Assembly: GCA_905182995.1 (NCBI GenBank)
Contig: CAJJDP010000061.1
Location: 330,149-394,148 of the forward strand
DNA length: 64,000 nucleotides
Source of the DNA: Paramecium octaurelia
Taxonomy: Eukaryota; Ciliophora; Oligohymenophorea; Peniculida; Parameciidae
Reading direction: 5' to 3'
Part shown: positions 12,871 to 26,600 of the stretch, piece by piece
Layout of the letters: each line of letters opens with the position of its first letter
Numbering within the stretch: the stretch's first letter is position 1
Translations under genes and position numbers: made by a program
The notes under the pieces: model-generated
What the model saw: only the letters and a program-made list of their open reading frames with translations
Database searches by the model: none
Told to the model about the DNA's origin: nothing

Positions 12871-14963
12871 ATGTATAATATGCTTAGACCCAAATAAGCC
12901 TTCAAGTTAAATGGAAATAAAACCCCATAAGAACAATTAAATAGGAAGTAGAATAGTTTAAGTCTGCGTGATTAGAGGTAAGATTTTTGATTGAATTTTC
13001 AAAGCAATTATTCGTTGAGTGCGACGAAAAATAAAACCAATATTTCTACCACCATAAATTCTATTAATAGAACAAAAAACTCCTTCTATGTTGACCCAAA
13101 AAGGGAAAAGTTATAAACCCATACAATAGAGTTATAAAAAACTACGGATCTTGATTTTAGTAACAAGTTCAGGTCAACATTTCAAGAAAGTGGCAGAAGA
13201 TATAGAAAACTAGTAAGAGTTGCTATGTTATATTAAGAATACAACTTATAGAGAAAAACATGAAAGGCCTATATACCATAGTAAATCATTAATATGTGGA
13301 TAAAGAGAAATAGAGAATAATGACTAATTAATAAAAGAGTATGAATGTTTATAATTAGGAACTTAAATGTAATACAACAAGGTTTGATTAAAGAGCCACA
13401 TGTTCCAATAATTAATGCGAATGAAGATCTAACAAAAGCAAAGGAGTAAGTCGATACTATGAATAAAAATTTGGAACCAGAAACTTTCGAAGTAGATGAA
13501 TGGGATTATTAGATAGATTTTGAAAAATTAAAACTTGATGCACTTAGTTTGGATGAATTAAGATCTTTAGTCTAAGAATTTGAAAAGGAGGAATACGAAA
13601 GAAATTATTTGTAGATGGATAAAATTTTATTGAAGAATAAATTTTTTGAAAGATTTGGCTAAGGAATCAGAATTGGAATTATGGAAAAAGCTTCTATTGA
13701 AATTCATGATGTTGGGAACGTCATTTTACAATTAGGAGCTAACAGCAATAATCTTTATGTTATTCTCAGAGGTTCGTGTTAATAGACATTGACTATGGAT
13801 ATACAGTTGGAAGAATATGAATATTTGACTGTCTAATCTTATTTTGATGGGTAAGATTTATCAGAAATCAATTTATTGTAATTAAACAATAACAGAGGAT
13901 ATTCTGTAAATAAATTTATAGACATGGTAGAAGAAATCAAAGAACATCCGAAATTTAAAGGTATTATCTTTAAAAATTAATTAAGATATTTTAAAAAATG
14001 AAAGAACCAAATTGATTACCAGTCACATCTCTTGTTCAGAAAAAACTTATCTATTGAGAATGGACAATGATTAATTCTAAAAGATTTTAAAATAATCCAT
14101 AGAAAAAGATAAGGAGTTTAAATTGAGCATTCTATCATAAATCAGATTCTTTTAACATACTTCAACTTCTCAATTATTGCATTTAGTGGCAGAATTAGGA
14201 ATTCAAAATTACTTTTAGGGAGATAGTGTTGTGAGAAAGGGAGATAAATTAAATAGGGTGATAATAATTGCTTAAGGCGAATTTGAAATCGTAGAAGAAA
14301 TCTAACTAGAGAGAGAAACAAGAAACTATTATTTGGAGAACAAATTAAAACCCTTTGTCCATAAGAAACACATAGATAGGAATACAAGGCCATTCATTCC
14401 TAGGGACTAGGCTGATTAATCTTTTGATTAATATTTTGATTAATTGAAAGATTCAAAAAAGGATTAATAAAAAGATTAATAAAAAGATTAATTTTTAAAT
14501 TAAAATAAATAACAAGTTATAAGAAATTCAAAATGCTATTAATATTGTAATAAGTAAATTAATGGCAAAAACGAAATTACTTATACTCATTTGCATGTTT
14601 TGAAAACATTGAAGAAATGTGATGTGATTTGTGGTAGATCATTATTAATCTTATATGATAATGAGTATGACTAAAAATAGGCAAGCAGTGCAAAGTAATC
14701 AATATATTAGATATCTATATAGACTAACTGTAGTTGCCAAGAGTGTATAGGGTAGTGTATTCTTTTTGGATGAAAAAAGATACTAAAATCTCCCAGAAAG
14801 TTTATAAAACCAAATTTTAGCAGGATTAAGGTCTATGAAAGAATTTGATGATTATGAGATAGAACACATAAGAAAACAAATAAAGTCTTGGGAGATATAC
14901 AAGTAGAATTTATACTAACAAAATATATTGGATAAACGTAAAAATTCGTTTAAATAATACTGA
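12871..14963 (+). CDS. Protein with two cyclic-nucleotide-binding domains
   Basis: About 660 aa. After a basic, Ser/Asn-rich N-terminus (MYNMLRPKQAFKL...) comes an acidic helical region and a first CNB-type fold: FFERFGQGIRIGIMEKASIEI, then VGNVILQLGANSNNLYVILRG. A second fold follows: QNYFQGDSVVRKGDKLNRVIIIAQGEFEIV, ending in RLTVVAKSVQGSVFFLDEKRY. Neither copy shows the full phosphate-cassette signature (FGELALxxxxxRAA), so nucleotide binding is doubtful. Between them is a short run of QKD repeats (14440-14500). The C-terminus is helical (EIEHIRKQIKSWEIYKQ). Introns of 25-35 nt are seen near 12978, 13211, 13347, 13960 and 14669. No membrane segment or kinase domain is present, so it is not a PKG. 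It could be an effector or an inactive regulatory subunit. Confidence 0.8.
14427..14500 (+). repeat. Short tandem repeat coding Lys-Asp-Gln units
   Basis: The 12-bp unit gattaataaaa is repeated imperfectly about four to five times inside the CNB-domain gene and codes for a Q-K-D pattern. It probably grew by replication slippage and makes a flexible charged linker. Confidence 0.7.
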
Positions 14964-15033
14964 TAATAAAACTTTGTATTTTTAATTTGATTTAGTCTAT
15001 ATTATGTAACTGAATAAAATAAATATATATGAG

Positions 15034-18000
15034 TCAATTTTAAGCTTTTTTTTATAGAATTGAATTTAATTTGTCTGCAATTTTAGAATCTAGCATTAGA
15101 TTTTATTTAAGCTACTGTAAGTCTAGAGCTTAATTTGGTTATTCAACAATTTCATCTTATTAGTCTATTTCACTATAATCATATTTCTCAATTGCATTAT
15201 TTAACTAATCTTCAAATTGTTAGAATTCTGGATCTTCTATTTCTGTCTATTTCTTTGAAAGCCTTGTTGTTGATTGTAGATCTAAATCCTCAACTATCTG
15301 AACATTGTCTGTGAAAATTACACCTTCAGAAGTTCGTTTAATCCAAGGAGCTTCTGGCTTATTTTCAACTACAGTTGGCTAAAATAGTAAATAATTGATT
15401 ATACACTGATTGTTTCAAGTAATTTATCGTCAAATTTAATGTTCATTTCAGGAATCTCAACTGTGGGCAAACAAAAGGACAACCTCAACAATAAGCATTA
15501 TTTATATTTCTTTAAAGGTAGTTTGACCATTGGATATATTGAGCATAATCTGTTGTGTTATGGAAAGATGATGAATTCAGTCAGCTTCGAAAGCTCAGGA
15601 TTGATTTCACTTTTAGGATTCTGATCTTCCTTCAATAATTCAATAAACTCTGATAGACGTTCTTAGATTTCTAACTATGCTATATTCTCATGCAATTATT
15701 CTAAATAATCAAGTGCTGATTCTATTTGTCCTAAGAGTAAATGTACAGATGCTCTATTGAAATAGTATTCAAATAAATTATAAGTTCTATCACTGAATTC
15801 GAATTCTTCCAAAGGTTTGCTTCTACATTCTATCTTCTTTTGAGTTTGATTCAATTACTCTAAAATATATTAGTCTGAATCATTCATAGAACCTAACTCC
15901 TTCCTCTATTGATCCTCCTTAATTTTATATGATTCTCTTAATGCTTATTGAGCACTATCATATTATTTTAAATAGAATAGGAATAATCCCTTATAAAATA
16001 GGATGTCTGATTTTTTGAATATCTTTCCCTCTGCTCCCTTCTTTAAAATTTGATTAGCACATTGTAGGGCTTCTGAAAACAGATTCTAATCACTATTTGC
16101 TGTTGATGTATTCTTTAACTATTGCAAGATATTTAAATCAACAATCGCATGTATTTCATTTGATTATTCGACTATTTTTTGCAGATCAAGCATTGAACTA
16201 TTTAGTTCCTTAATTAAAATGTATGTTTTCGCTCTGTAATACAATACTTATAAGCTTTTTTCAGAGCTGATACTATTAGAATAGGACTGGATAGCATCTT
16301 CATAAGCCCCAATCTAAAAGAATAAATTCCCTATGATAATATCAGTCTATGGATCAGTCTATTTACATTCTTTGTATTTTTGAGCATCATAATAAGCATT
16401 TTTCCTATCTCCCAAAAATAAAAACATTTTCGCTCTATTTAAATAGGCATCAACAAGTTTCTCATCAAGATTAATTGCTATGGTTAAATCATTCAGAGCA
16501 AGTTCAAATGCATTTCTACAAGCCTATATCATCCCTCTAACGTAGAAATGCTTTGCTACATGATCTTCCGACTTTTCTATGGCCTTATCTAAATCCATTA
16601 AGGAATCTTCCAATCTCCCCTGTGCAAAGAGAACGATTCCTCTATAAAACAATAGATTCGATTGCTCATTTATTTTGACTGCCATGTCCATGTATTTGAG
16701 AGCATCATTCAAAAATTTATTTTTTTTTTCTATGTCGTCTTTGGGAATTAGATAACTATAGAATTTGACTAAAGTTGTGGCTTTATAAAAGTAAGGTTCC
16801 ATTTTGTTGGGCATTAATTTTTAAGCTTTTAAAAAGAATCCTTAAGACTGTTCGAATTAATTAGCAACAGCAGCAATGATCCCTTCAGCTATTAGTTTAT
16901 TATAAATGGAGGGTTTTTCAAGTGAAGTCAATTGATTGAGATCATTAAGAGACTTCTAATACTGCGATTAACAAAAGTATCCATAGGCTCTATATTAATA
17001 GATGAGAGGTTTCAAAAAATCTGTAATCTAATGTTTAGAGATAAGGGTAGTCAGAGCTTCAACACCTTCATCGAATTTACGTTTCATTAAGAAAGTAACC
17101 CCGTCGGTAAATATTTTGAACTTCTCTAAGATCTTTTCATCGACATCTAAATAATCAGCACGACTTAACTGATAAAATGCCTCGTAAAAATCTCTTTATT
17201 CAATTTTAATCTTAGCAATTTCATAAAGAGACTTGGACACAGCCTTTTTTGAATTGTTATGTTTGATCGATTACTCATATGCTAGGAAGGCTTCTGAGAT
17301 CTAATCTAACGCGAATTTAACTTAATGATTTACTTCTTTTTGTACAAATGAAACCTTTGATGTATAAGGCTTCAGAATCACAATGATCTTCTTCTAAAAC
17401 TGCTTCGATGTCTAAAAGTGCCAAGTCATACTCTTTTAAATCAATGTAGAGCAAAGTCCTTTTGACCAGTGCTTATCTGAAAGAGGAGTCCTCACATTCT
17501 ATAGCCTGAGTGCATGCTTAGACACTGTATTTTGGTTGATTCATGTATCGGTAACAGTCGGCTTATCCTATATATGCAATTGCCTTCTTTGGTTGTATTT
17601 CTACGGCACTACTGAAATCCTTCAAAGCACGATCATACTACTTCATTTTCAACAAAAGTTTGCCCCTGTAGATATAGGCATCAAAATATTTGTTAAATTG
17701 TTTAATAGCATGAGTTAACTTGAATTTAAATAAATTATGATACAGTAGTTAAGGCATCGTTTGGACAATTGAATTTTTTATAGGCAATTGCTAATAGAAT
17801 GTAAGCATTTCTTTTATAGAGTGGTTATTGTTGAATCAAGAGACTTAGATCTGCAATTGCCTCTGAGAATTCGGATTTGCTCAAATGACAAAGACCATTT
17901 AAATATCTTGCTTCTGGATTGTTACTGACTTGGAGAATGCTTTCAAATAGTTTTTGTGCCTCTTCGGTTTGACCCAAGCTCAAAAGTTTCTTACCTTCAA

Positions 18001-18574
18001 TAATTTCTTAAGATTTATCTGATTGCATTTTGTTGGCACGCGCTATGGCTTAGTTTTAGTATTTTGTACCTTCTGCATCCATATAATCTTTGAAGGATAC
18101 GTTGGACATGTTGTTAATATGGTTAAAACAATCCTCATTCTCTATTTAAAAGCTTTCATCTAATTAATTATCTATATGTTTCAATTACATGGATTATAAC
18201 TATGGGAATGCATTTTTTTAGAGCGATTCTTTCCAAAACTATTCTATTTGATGAGTTTGTTCTTGGGTAATAAGGAATTGTGAGTATCCCCTAACACTTT
18301 TTTTGAAGATTTCTATATTACGATGGGGATTTAGTATACTTGTATAAGTTGTTAAGCCATGGATTTGGTTTTGGGTCTCGAGTCTCTTTCGGGTAAGACA
18401 TGGAAACTGCCTTGCTCAGCTTTGGATGAAAATTCTAGATAATAGACTTGTGGCTTTACTTTTGACATTCTATTAACTTTGCAATTTTAGAATCTAAGAA
18501 TTTTGATCATTTTCTTTAGGCTTTTGTCTTGTCTTGAATCTACTAAATGAATTACTTTCTCTTACATTTTTCAT
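15034..18574 (-). CDS. Large tetratricopeptide-repeat (TPR) protein
   Basis: About 1,150 aa. The start at 18574 (MKNVRESNSFSRFKTRQ) is supported because removing a 33-nt intron that carries the only in-frame TGA joins it to the long frame TRQFPCLTRKR...GYSQFLITQEQTH. The body is an array of TPR-type helical pairs: SDKSQEIIEGKKLLSLGQTEEAQKLFESIL, NPEARYLNGLCH, SEFSEAIADLSLLIQQ, and later MPNKMEPYFYKATTLVKFYSYL, AVKINEQSNLLFYRGIVLF, GRLEDSLMDLDKAIEKSEDHV. The tail is acidic and Q-rich (QFEDQLNNAIEKYD) and ends KLNSILQKKAQN. TPR arrays bind partner proteins; no catalytic part is seen. Ciliate TPR proteins of this size are numerous and often ciliary or basal-body linked, but that is only a possibility here. 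Divergent from the CDPK gene 239 bp away. Confidence 0.85.
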
Positions 18575-18813
18575 TCTATCTATTGATATTATTATTATAT
18601 TACTTCCGAATTTGCTGTTAACTATTAATATAATTCAAAAAAAATTGCATTCAGAGTGTTATTTTTAATATACATAGATATTTTATAAATATACTTTTAA
18701 ACCAAAATAACAAATACCAACTACTGTTAATATAGGATCCTCTCTAAATTAATTTCTATTTTTGTCTCATTTCTCCAGAGAAGTTTTACTTTGATTATAA
18801 AATTAATTAAAAA

Positions 18814-20510
18814 ATGGGATGCGGTTCAGCGAAACCATCTGATGTTAATAACCCTCAATACAGTAATATCTTAAATCCATATGTGAGTCAATGACAAATC
18901 TCAATTGCGTGTGACATCTCTAAATTTAGTAACTGAAAAGATCGGACAGATTTCGTAGGATTATCATCTTCTCAAACCTTCCTTAGGAAAAGGTAATTCT
19001 CATATTCCACGATCCCCTAGGTGCTTATGGAGAAGTTCGCAAGGGAATCCACAAATTGACCAATCAAACTAGAGCTGTGAAAATTATCTCCAAAGATAAG
19101 GCCAAAAAGGCTGACATGGAACGTTTAAAGGAAGAAGTCGACATCCTCAAAAGATTGGTATGTATCGTTGACTCACACAAGGATCATCCAAATATTATAA
19201 AGATCTATGAATTTTATCAGGATAATAAAAACATGTATATAGTGACAGAACTGTGTACTGGAGGAGAGCTCTTTGACAAGATCTAAGAATCTAGTTCATT
19301 TTCAGAGCGCAAAGCAGCAGAAACTATGAAACAAATCTTGAGTGCTGTCAATTACTTGCATAAAAGCAAAATAGTTCATCGGTATGTATTTGGTTGCAAT
19401 TATTACTAAAAGTGACATAAAACCAGAAAATATTCTATACGAATCTTCTAAGCCTAATGCCTTACTCAAGATTGTCGATTTTGGGACATCTCGCTTTTAC
19501 GATCCAGATGTAAAAATGGATTAAAAACTTGGAACTGTATTTCTATATCTAATCTAGCCATACTACATCGCCCCTGAAGTATTGGAAAGGAAATATGATG
19601 AAAAATGTGACATTTGGTCTTGTGGAGTCATACTTTATATTCTACTCTCTGGAACAGCCCCTTTTAATGGTGATGATGACAATTTAATAATGGAGGCCGT
19701 GAAAAGAGGGTTCTACTCATTCGACACAGAAGAATGGAGATTAATTTCAGTCGAAGCCAAAAGATTGATATCAAAAATGCTTGAGAGGGATCCCAAAAAA
19801 AGGATATCTGCAGAACAAGCCTTATAGGATGATTGGATCACAACCTACGTGAAGAAACCAGAAATAGATCTACCTTAATTGACTAGAGTGTTAAATAACA
19901 TGAAAAATTTTAATGTTGAGAAGAAGTTCTAAGAAGCTGCTCTTACATTTATGGTCAATTATTTAGCAACTAGTTAAGAAAAGTAGGAATTATTGACATA
20001 ATTTTAAGCATTAGATTTAAATGGAGATGGCAGACTAAGTAGGGAAGAACTAGTTATAGGTACAGATTGTATCATATATTCCAATAGGTTATTCCAAAGT
20101 TATGAGTTATACTGATGCTGAAATTGAAGTTGATAAATTAATGAAGCAAATTGATCAAGATGGTAATGGTAGCATTGATTATTCTGGTAATTTATGATTG
20201 TTTCTATGTATTTAGAATTTGTTTTGGCTACTTTCAATAAGGTAAAATTGATAGAGGATAAAAGATTGGAATAAGCTTTTAAATTGTTTGATAAGGATGG
20301 AAGTGGTACCATATCTATTGATGAGATCAAACAAATATTTGGACAAAATTCTTAGGTCTCAGAAAAAGTCTGGAAGGATCTTATTCAAGAAGTCGATTAA
20401 AATGGAGATGGATAAGTAAATTATATTTTAATTAGATCGAATTTAAAGAATTCAAAGAAATCATTGTCAAAGCTATTTAAAATACTAATGATACTGATGT
20501 TAAGAAATGA
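18814..20510 (+). CDS. Calcium-dependent protein kinase (CDPK) with four EF hands
   Basis: Plant/alveolate-type CDPK: a Ca2+-activated Ser/Thr kinase. The N-terminus [10 protein letters not shown] is a myristoylation plus palmitoylation signal, so membrane attachment is likely. A 25-nt intron leads to the kinase: [49 protein letters not shown] (formed across a 31-nt intron), [18 protein letters not shown] (across a 21-nt intron) and [16 protein letters not shown]. After the junction (RVLNNMKNF...[13 protein letters not shown]) come four canonical EF loops: [36 protein letters not shown] and DQNGDGQIEFKE. All metal ligands are present. Introns of 20-31 nt occur, the shortest at 20416-20435. 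About 490 aa, standard for the family. The intact kinase and EF hands predict an active, Ca2+-regulated enzyme. Confidence 0.95.
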
Positions 20511-20641
20511 ACAATCTTTTATATTTATTATTTTACAAAAGAATTATAATTTCTATTGCACCTAATAATATTATTCAAACATAGTATATAACTTAAATTT
20601 ATGTTATCTTATATAATAATAATTATATATTAAATGGTGTA

Positions 20642-23600
20642 TCATGTTTTTTTGTATTCTGAAAATTTCTCTTCAAATTTAGTTTTCCATCTGTTGAAGT
20701 AACTATCATTGGCTTCATTGATAGGATATTCTCCAAAAGACAATACTTCATTTAGTAGATCTTATGCTTCCATTTGCTTAACAAATTAGATGGGTTTGAG
20801 TGTTTCAGCATATTTGCCTTAAAATTATAAGAATAATCATACTTAATTCTTTGGTCAAGGTGATTTCGATATTGTAAGAGTCTTTGATAAAGTTGATCTT
20901 TCTATGGACTTCCCTCAGTTACAAATATTGCAATTCAGCACAGAAACCATAAATGATATTCTGGATAAACATTTGTAATAATTCATCTCTGTTGGCTATT
21001 AATATAACTATGGATAATTACTTGGATAAACACATAATTATTAGAGTCCATTGTATTGGATTTGGAAATCATAATTACCTAAAAGCCATTAATGCATTTT
21101 GATCAAATTATTAATGTATTCAGATTGGGAAAGATTAGCAAAGGCATCAAAATTGAATTAAATGAAGTTCTGTATATTATTACCAAAACTATTCCAAACA
21201 TTGTCTTCCAATTAGAAATTGCGATCTACTTCGAAAATATTCATAGAGGCAGCAATTCCTTGAATACTGAAACGACTGAATCTTAAATATTCAACTAAAC
21301 AAATGTATTAAAATAGTGAAATATTGTCAACGTCTCTTTTGAGATTAAATCTTTATCCACCACCTTAGGTTGATTTTCCATCAAAATTGGATGCTTAATC
21401 TCTTTGATTCGTTCTATGAGGAGATGGAGTCTAATTTTGTCTCATCATCTAAGCAGATTAGGGAATTGAGAAATAATCAGACGCTTTCATTGCTTCAGCT
21501 TTGGCAAACAATTAGTTAAGTTTGGTTTCAAGCAAAGTGTAAGGTTTAAAGCTTTAAAAGAACGACTTTAATTTTTTATGATATCCCAATTGCTGACTAT
21601 ATTATCCCATGAATGTATAGATTATCTTGTCCAAATGTAATTTAAATTGTAATCTCATATTTTTGCATAAGATCAATTCAAGCAAGAATAAAGTGATTTG
21701 AGATAACTCAAAGTAGAGCATGTAACTCTACTAATAGGTTTGAATATGTTTAAGAGTAAGTCCAGTAACAGCTGTAAATTGGCGAAGGGATTAATATTAC
21801 TAAGTTTGGTCTATTTGAATTATTGCGGAATGCATCCTTTGTTCATGAGAAGTAAAGAATTCCAAAATGGATCTACATTGGGTCTGATCATAAGCTAGTA
21901 ATTCTCTGACCAATACAAGTACGTGACACCACATTGAATGTTTGTGATTGTATTGTCCATTTTCATTAGAATTGTATATTTATTCATCTGCAATAAATGT
22001 GAGTGATTTCAAATATCTTACGTCTACTTTATTCGAAATATTGAATGTGATTATGTCTATCCAACATTGGATGATCGATTAGAAAATCTTAGAGTTATTT
22101 TGGTTCTTCAATGCTTCCAATTGCAAATTAACAATATCATAAAATCCTTCATTTGGTTTGTCTAATAATTCAGGATTTGCTGGGTATACATTTAATATTA
22201 CTGATAGAATCGATGACAATTACCCAATGAGTTGTTTACAATTAGGATCATTGAAGTCGATTTACAATATGAAACAATGGAAAACTTGCACCAATTCTTG
22301 AGGCTCTTGCAAATGATTCTCCTTTACACTTTGTAAGATCAACAACATTGAATGGAAGCATGTGAACAGCACTTATTTATATTTTCCTTTATACTCATTA
22401 TTGCAAACGGATTTCAGTTCCAGAATACGTTTGAAGAAGATAAATTAATGTTTACTCATATTATTAAGTTTTTCAAATGTCATCAGCGTTGCTTCTCTAT
22501 TGATATTTTAACTTTTATATTTGCATACTACTTATTGAGTATACCAGCATACTTAGTTTAACACTTCCATAGCTGGTATCATTAATTCTTCATGGATTTT
22601 ATTAGTTTCAAGTGAATAAATGCTCTAACTGCCTTTCTGTAAGAAATACAATGCAGCATTGAATGCATATTCAGTTTCACTATACTAATTGTCTTCCTAA
22701 CCAAATAGTTTAACCACTCCTCCTTCAATAATATCCTTTCCAATATTTGGAGAGAAAATGGAATCTCCAAGTTCCTTATCATCGTATGTATCTTTTTAAT
22801 AATTGTCGCTAAAAGGAGAACCTGTCAAACCAATTGAAAAAAAGAATTACACAAATTATGACAACTGATTAAATGTTGACAACAGTTAAGTGAACCATGA
22901 AGCCATAATATTAGATTTCTATACTGCAATTGTATTTCCACCAATGTAACTCACAGTGTTACTATCGATTTAAAAGTCACGACCGTAACTGTATATGAAA
23001 TTCGATAAATAATTGAAGACTGTGTTACTTTTGATTACAGGAGTGCGTTTTAAAAATTTAGCAAATTCAACATGATCGCTGAATTGGATTAACAACAAAT
23101 ACCATTCTCGAATGAAGTGTTTCTAAAACATCAGTTTTACTAATTCTCCAAAAGCCTTTGTTGTCTCTTTAGATTCTTATTTCATTTCATTTATGAGTAT
23201 TTTTAAGAAATACTCCAACATCACTAACTCCTCAATAGCATCTAAAACGCAGTTCTCAATAACACATTATTCAATTGCTGTTCCTGTTTCTCTTGCAATG
23301 TAGGTTTTGGCATTCTTAGATGATAAAAATTAAGTGAATTTCTCACATTTTTTATTTAAACAAAATTAGACCTCTCTACAGAGTTTAAGCATCAAAGAAG
23401 CATAAGTAGTTCTGCACTCTTTTGCAAATGATTGATATCTCGATTAATTAACGCATAAAACTTAATGCAAAAATACTAAGACTAACATGGGAATCCTGTA
23501 TTCCTAATCTAAATCTTCATCATAACCAAATATGTTTTGGAATAATTCTAAGATGTATTTGATTCCAGAACTTAGATTGGGATTTTAGGATTTCAGAATG

Positions 23601-26600
23601 TATTGCATAAAAGACTGATTGTTCTCCAAACTTATTATTAAGAATTCCATTATTTCTTATTTTTCAATTGAATAACATTTCTTATCTAATCGATTCAATA
23701 TTGTGTGAAGACTCTAAAATATTAAATGATGATAATGGATTCTCTTATTCAATAACTAATTCTCTTCTGTTTCTATAGTTGTGATACTCTATTCCAAATT
23801 GTGATTCAACAAAGGTTTCGATAATAAACGTAAAGCACTTGTGAAGATAGTGCTATATTAGGGAAGGTTTCTGTCTAATATTTGACGATAATTTTTGAAT
23901 TTCATGTCATCATAGGTTTGTTTCAACATATGCTATTCTTAATCTTCGAATTCAGGAGGCTCTTAACAATTACTTTGAGGTTCACTTATTGTATTCAATA
24001 GGCCCAAAATTGAATGTATAAAGTTCAATTTTACTCTGTTATTGACATAACCATTAATGTCTTAATGATATGTACTGACTACCTGTTATAAAAAATATTG
24101 TTCTTCTTAGAAAAACTAGTGCAATTGCTTAATTAAATTTAGGTTATTGCTAAAGGTTTCATCATAGATGGAATATAAATCAATAAGAGTATTCCAACAA
24201 TCAAGTAAATTGACCAACAAAGAAGTAACGTAATACTTTATTTTTTCTAAGTTTCTCACTTCTTCATATAATTTATTTTTGATTCCAATCATATTGATAT
24301 TATTGGATAATTGCTTTTAACCTATGTCTTCAAAAAAGGAATCCGTTAAAGTAACATCTAAATTTGTTAATAAGAATTCAAGAATCAATTAGCTATTGAT
24401 TTCATTCAATTATTGTTTGATTAGACTATGCAATTAGGTTTCCTTATATTCTTTGGTATGATAAAACAAAAATTTCTTCAAGATCTTTTACAATGCGAGA
24501 TACATACTTGCTTAATATTCAATAGTGACTTCCATCTTATCTTCCTCAAAGATTTTCCACTCTTGCAACTGAAATCTCAAAAAGGTTTCAAGAGTGTTCT
24601 TCACAAATGTATGTTATGTTGATTGATAATAATGACTACTGTTTTGTTATTCAAATAATTGCAAAGGATTGTCTTACCCCATCACTGCACTGCACAATTA
24701 GGCATAATTTAAATGGATTCTGATAACTTGCTTAACCTTGAATTAATAAGAGGCTTGACACTTCCTGGCTATATGAAACAGTTCGAACAATGGATGATAG
24801 GAGAATCCTTATTGTCTCTAAACTTATTATTCATTTGTAGGTAGCTTATTGATTTCCTCAGCCATTTCTTTTTAAAGCAAGGGATCTTCTAAAACATAGT
24901 TAATAATTTAGACAGCTTCTGAACCTATTGTTAATAAAATATTGATTAATTAAATAGCCTTCTCCTCTTCCTTATGAGTATCAATAATTAAGTCTATCAA
25001 TCTTGAACATTCTGATGTTACTTTGAGTATCTATCTATTTATGTTATTTGAACTACACAAGAAGGCTATTCTCTTAATGGAACTTGCTGACTTTTTTACT
25101 TCTCCCTTAATGAATTTAATAGCATGTTTAAACTTATAAACTCTCTTTCCTAAATCATCTATACCCATTGACAGTGTCTTATTTTTTAATTTATTTTACT
25201 CGTTGTAATAATCCATAGAAGCTCTATTACTTTTACCTAAGAAATCTGATGATTTGTATAGATTATTTGTCAACTTACCCTCTGAGAAATCTATCATCAT
25301 ATCATGTAAGCTTTAAAATTGATTAATATCATCTGACATCAAATCCAGTGTCTCAGGCTGATTAATTTTACGGAAGACCTTTAATTTATTTAGTCTGTCA
25401 AATATAATTTATTCAGCTGACTCATTATCTTTCACAGATTCACAGAACTAATTCCAAAGTGTTTGCAATTGTAACAGAATTGAAAATATCTTTGATAAGA
25501 GTTCAACCTCATCCTCAAAATCGTCTTCTTAATACTTATTCTTGTAAAGACTAATCCATTGATATATACAAGTGCATACACAACTCCAAAAATGAGTATT
25601 TATTGATGCATTCTCCAATACTCTCAGAACTTCAACAAAATATTTCAAACTGATTTCGTAATCATTCTAATTTTATACTTCCTTCCTTTCCTACAAGAGA
25701 ATTGCAATCTAAAAGATCTTTTAAAATTAATCTGGCTGCATCTATTTAATAGATTCCTCCTTGCTAATCCATAATGGGGAAATATAGTCTCTACAATCAA
25801 TTTCTCTTAATTAATGTGGAGGTCTCATGCATTAAGACAAAACGAAAATGAATGCTATCTTCTTGTACTCCTCCTAAAGTTTAGATGCTAGAGGACTATA
25901 CTCCTAGAATACCAGATGTTCATTTTTATGGAACAATCCTAAGAATTGAGTATTTTTCATATTTTCTAGTAATTTTTAGGTTGGTTTGATGTATACTTCC
26001 TCGAATCTGTCAATTTTAAAGTAACGATATAAGATGGTGAATATCTCTAAGATTTATGTTTGTTCTGATACGAAATGTTGAAATGTTTAAAAAGTATATT
26101 CTTCTGAGAATTGTTCTTGTTTTAAATAGAAATTCAATGCAAGAGGAACACTTAAGAAGGAATTGGCCAATCCTTCAATGAGACCTCTCTTAAACATATC
26201 GTTTAATTATTTTGTTGGTTTTCCAACATCCTCTTCGTCGATTAAGTTAACAAGCATTAATTTTAATCCTGCAACCAATTAAGATCTTTGTTCAGCATAA
26301 TGATTAAAAAATATATGCTAGAATTTTTTAATTTCATTATCAAAAAATTTAGATTTTTCTGGAGCTTTTAATTTTCTTTAGAACTAATCATTCAATATCT
26401 TAACCCTTGATGCCTACAAACTGTCTTTTAAAACATAATAGACTTCACTTTTAATTTTGTTATTAAAGCATTTGGTTCGAATTTCTTAATCAAATGGAGT
26501 ATCAGATTGGAGTTAGACTTTATTTTCTGAAAAGGAAAACCAATTTGATCCTTGTATCATAATCTTGTACAAAGTATCATCCTCTTTAAATAGACTTTAA

